Position numbers and translations under genes: made by a program. A DNA stretch of 7,007 nucleotides from an uncultured Clostridia bacterium. Its GTDB lineage: Bacteria; Bacillota; Clostridia; Oscillospirales; Acutalibacteraceae. Shown here one piece after another: positions 6,994 through 7,007 of the stretch. A model generated the notes under the pieces. It was not told where the DNA came from, searched no databases, and saw nothing but the letters and a program-made list of their open reading frames with translations. The stretch lies in the NCBI GenBank assembly GCA_944381295.1, contig CALWKP010000235.1:1-7007 (forward strand). The letters are read 5' to 3'. Numbering within the stretch: position 1 is the stretch's first letter; each line of letters opens with the position of its first letter.

Positions 6994-7007
6994 ATGTTGA
7001 CGCTGAA
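6994..7007 (+). CDS. divIVA: Start of next gene, probably DivIVA-family protein (3' truncated by window edge)
   Basis: ATG at 6994 has GGGGGA (6980-6985) 8 nt upstream and encodes M-L-T-L before the window ends. DivIVA-family proteins, coiled-coil factors at poles and septa that sense negative membrane curvature, follow ylmH in most Bacillota and often start with M-L-T or M-P-L-T. Position, RBS and these four residues fit, but four residues prove little. The gap from the ylmH stop is 15 nt, so it would be in the same operon. Confidence 0.55.

Overview
The window is a dense run of eight co-directional plus-strand genes: six complete, one truncated at each edge. Together they cover almost every base. 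Gene content and order (mutS-mutL-miaA, then ylmE/yggS-sepF-ylmH-divIVA), purine-rich Shine-Dalgarno sites at almost every start, use of a TTG start, and the MutS/MutL pair with an endonuclease-type MutL all point to a Bacillota chromosome, most likely class Clostridia (Oscillospiraceae/Ruminococcaceae-like). That placement is inferred from gene order and protein features; no database search was possible. Base composition looks close to balanced and fairly even, and nothing suggests a mobile element.

Layout: 1-630 is the 3' end of mutS. 655-2718 is mutL. 2720-3679 is miaA (tRNA A37 dimethylallyltransferase). 3696-5003 encodes a membrane-anchored HlyD/membrane-fusion-like protein of unknown role. 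4981-5709 is yggS/ylmE (PLP homeostasis protein). 5732-6217 is sepF (FtsZ membrane anchor). 6217-6978 is ylmH (S4-domain RNA-binding protein). 6994-7007 is the start of the next gene, which by position and first residues is probably divIVA.

Functionally there are three blocks. The first is methyl-independent mismatch repair: MutS recognises the mismatch and MutL nicks, and both carry a visible beta-clamp-binding motif. The second is tRNA modification (MiaA). The third is the conserved division-associated cluster that follows the dcw region in Gram-positive bacteria (YlmE, SepF, YlmH, DivIVA). The HlyD-like gene joins the blocks. Intergenic gaps run from 1 to 24 nt and two junctions overlap (23 nt and 1 nt), so the whole run could be one transcript. 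A near-consensus sigma-A-type promoter (TTGACA, 17 nt, GATAAT) lies inside the 3' end of yggS and may give sepF-ylmH-divIVA its own transcription.

I see no tRNA, rRNA, CRISPR array, insertion sequence, attachment site, riboswitch or convincing intrinsic terminator. No non-coding stretch exceeds 25 bases. The least explained element is the HlyD-like protein; the other genes belong to well-characterised families.
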